13,438 nt of DNA from an uncultured Collinsella sp. (GTDB taxonomy: Bacteria; Actinomycetota; Coriobacteriia; Coriobacteriales; Coriobacteriaceae), in contig CATVTM010000055.1 of NCBI GenBank assembly GCA_958346935.1, positions 1-13,438 of the forward strand. Direction: 5' to 3'. Position 1 is the first letter of the stretch. Each line of letters starts with the position of its first letter. The notes under the pieces are model-generated. The model was not told the DNA's origin. It saw nothing but the letters and a program-made list of their open reading frames with translations, and ran no database searches. Below are positions 12,857 through 13,438 of this stretch, one piece after another. A program made the position numbers and the translations under genes.

Positions 12857-13438
12857 CTAGTTCTCGCCCTCAAACATACCACCTGCGACAACTTCGTACA
12901 TATGCTCGAGTTCCAAACGGTCCATTAAAAGCGGAACGGGGTACAGGGGATTGGCCTCGGCATCGGCATGCGTCGCCATCTCAGGAATGTCGGAGTGGCG
13001 AATGCCCGTCACATATTTGGGTATGCCCAAGGCGGCGTTCATGCGGTCGACCCAATCGATAAAGGCCTCAGCAGCCACGTTGTCCAGCGCATTAGCCGGC
13101 GCAATGCCGGCCATGCGGGCGAGATCGGCGAGTTTAGGAGCAGCAGCTTCGCCATAGGCACGAAGCATATGCGGCAGGATGATAGCGTTGGCCAAGCCGT
13201 GCGGAATCCCGTAACGCCCGCCCAAGCTGTGTGCGATGGCATGCACATATCCAACATAGGAGCGTGTAAAGGCAACACCCGCCTTATACGCCGCCGAAAG
13301 CATATTGCGGCGCGCACGCATGTTCTCCCCGTGCTCATAGGCCTCGAGCAAATTGTCGTGGATGAGCTGCACCGCCTGGCGCGCCATCTTGCGCGTATAG
13401 GGCGTGGTGCTGCGCCCGATAAAGGCCTCGACGGCATG
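12857..13438 (-). CDS. Iron-containing (group III) alcohol dehydrogenase, C-terminal part
   Basis: The gene enters from the right edge; 193 residues plus stop are present, about half of a usual ~380-400 residue enzyme. The first residues in the window, HAVEAFIGRSTTPYT, match the family's (T/A)H-x-x-EA-(Y/F) motif, whose His is a metal ligand. Further on, AIAHSLGGRYGIPHGLANAI carries the other two conserved histidines (AHxxG and PHGxAN), so the complete helical metal-binding domain is visible. The reading frame is open to the edge, so the internal ATG at 13387 is not the start. It reduces or oxidises an alcohol with NAD(P)H, and its operon partner is the aldehyde dehydrogenase immediately downstream. 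The N-terminal nucleotide-binding domain, and therefore any fusion, lies outside the window. Confidence 0.92.
   Translation of the reverse strand, partial: HAVEAFIGRSTTPYTRKMARQAVQLIHDNLLEAYEHGENMRARRNMLSAAYKAGVAFTRSYVGYVHAIAHSLGGRYGIPHGLANAIILPHMLRAYGEAAAPKLADLARMAGIAPANALDNVAAEAFIDWVDRMNAALGIPKYVTGIRHSDIPEMATHADAEANPLYPVPLLMDRLELEHMYEVVAGGMFEGEN

Noticed and set aside
1..13438. CRISPR arrays, tRNA or rRNA genes, insertion sequences, phage genes
   Set aside because: No regularly spaced repeats, cloverleaf or CCA ends, transposase or integrase motifs, or long terminal repeats were seen on either strand.

Overview
The window reads as chromosomal DNA of a GC-rich actinobacterium, most likely a gut Coriobacteriia of the Collinsella type. 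That placement is an inference from codon bias, the DUF3516 helicase and the mix of PTS and anaerobic-type redox genes; no rRNA or other marker gene is present to fix it. There is no transposase, integrase, tRNA, rRNA or CRISPR array, so this looks like an ordinary core-type region rather than an island.

Left part (1-4895, mostly + strand). The first 17 bases are the start of a leftward gene with a perfect Shine-Dalgarno. Across a 267-base divergent intergenic region comes a SAM-dependent methyltransferase with Trm9/ALKBH8-type signatures, then a divergent TrmB (tRNA m7G methyltransferase), then an 893-residue Ski2-like DEFH-box helicase with a DUF3516 C-terminal half. All three plausibly act on RNA. 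The helicase converges on a leftward DUF2130 gene (N-terminal CxxC, long coiled coil, PD-(D/E)XK-like core), with a strong, possibly bidirectional, terminator between them.

Middle part (6791-10422, all - strand). This is a sugar-uptake locus in transcription order: a BglG/LicT-type antiterminator (missing one PRD1 histidine), a 340-base leader, a PTS EIIBC permease of the glucose/beta-glucoside superfamily without an EIIA domain, and a ChbG/HpnK-type carbohydrate deacetylase. The leader holds a -10 box, a RAT-like element (TGTTACT, six bases, GCAG) and a long terminator hairpin with six Ts whose left arm begins in the last base of the RAT core. This is the classic geometry for protein-controlled antitermination. 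The gene pairing suggests import and phosphorylation of an N-acetylated saccharide followed by deacetylation; the substrate is inference.

Right part (10413-13438, all - strand). A small COG4186-like metallophosphoesterase lies downstream of a 59-residue highly charged protein whose leader contains an elaborate hairpin and direct repeats. Upstream of that is a two-gene operon: a group III iron-type alcohol dehydrogenase (cut by the window edge, C-terminal 193 residues present) followed by a class-3-type aldehyde dehydrogenase. The stop codon of the first overlaps the Shine-Dalgarno of the second.

No clearly new multi-gene system is visible. The best leads are the Trm9-like enzyme beside trmB, the altered TrmB motif, the RAT/terminator switch with its unusual antiterminator, and the structured leader of the small acidic/basic protein.
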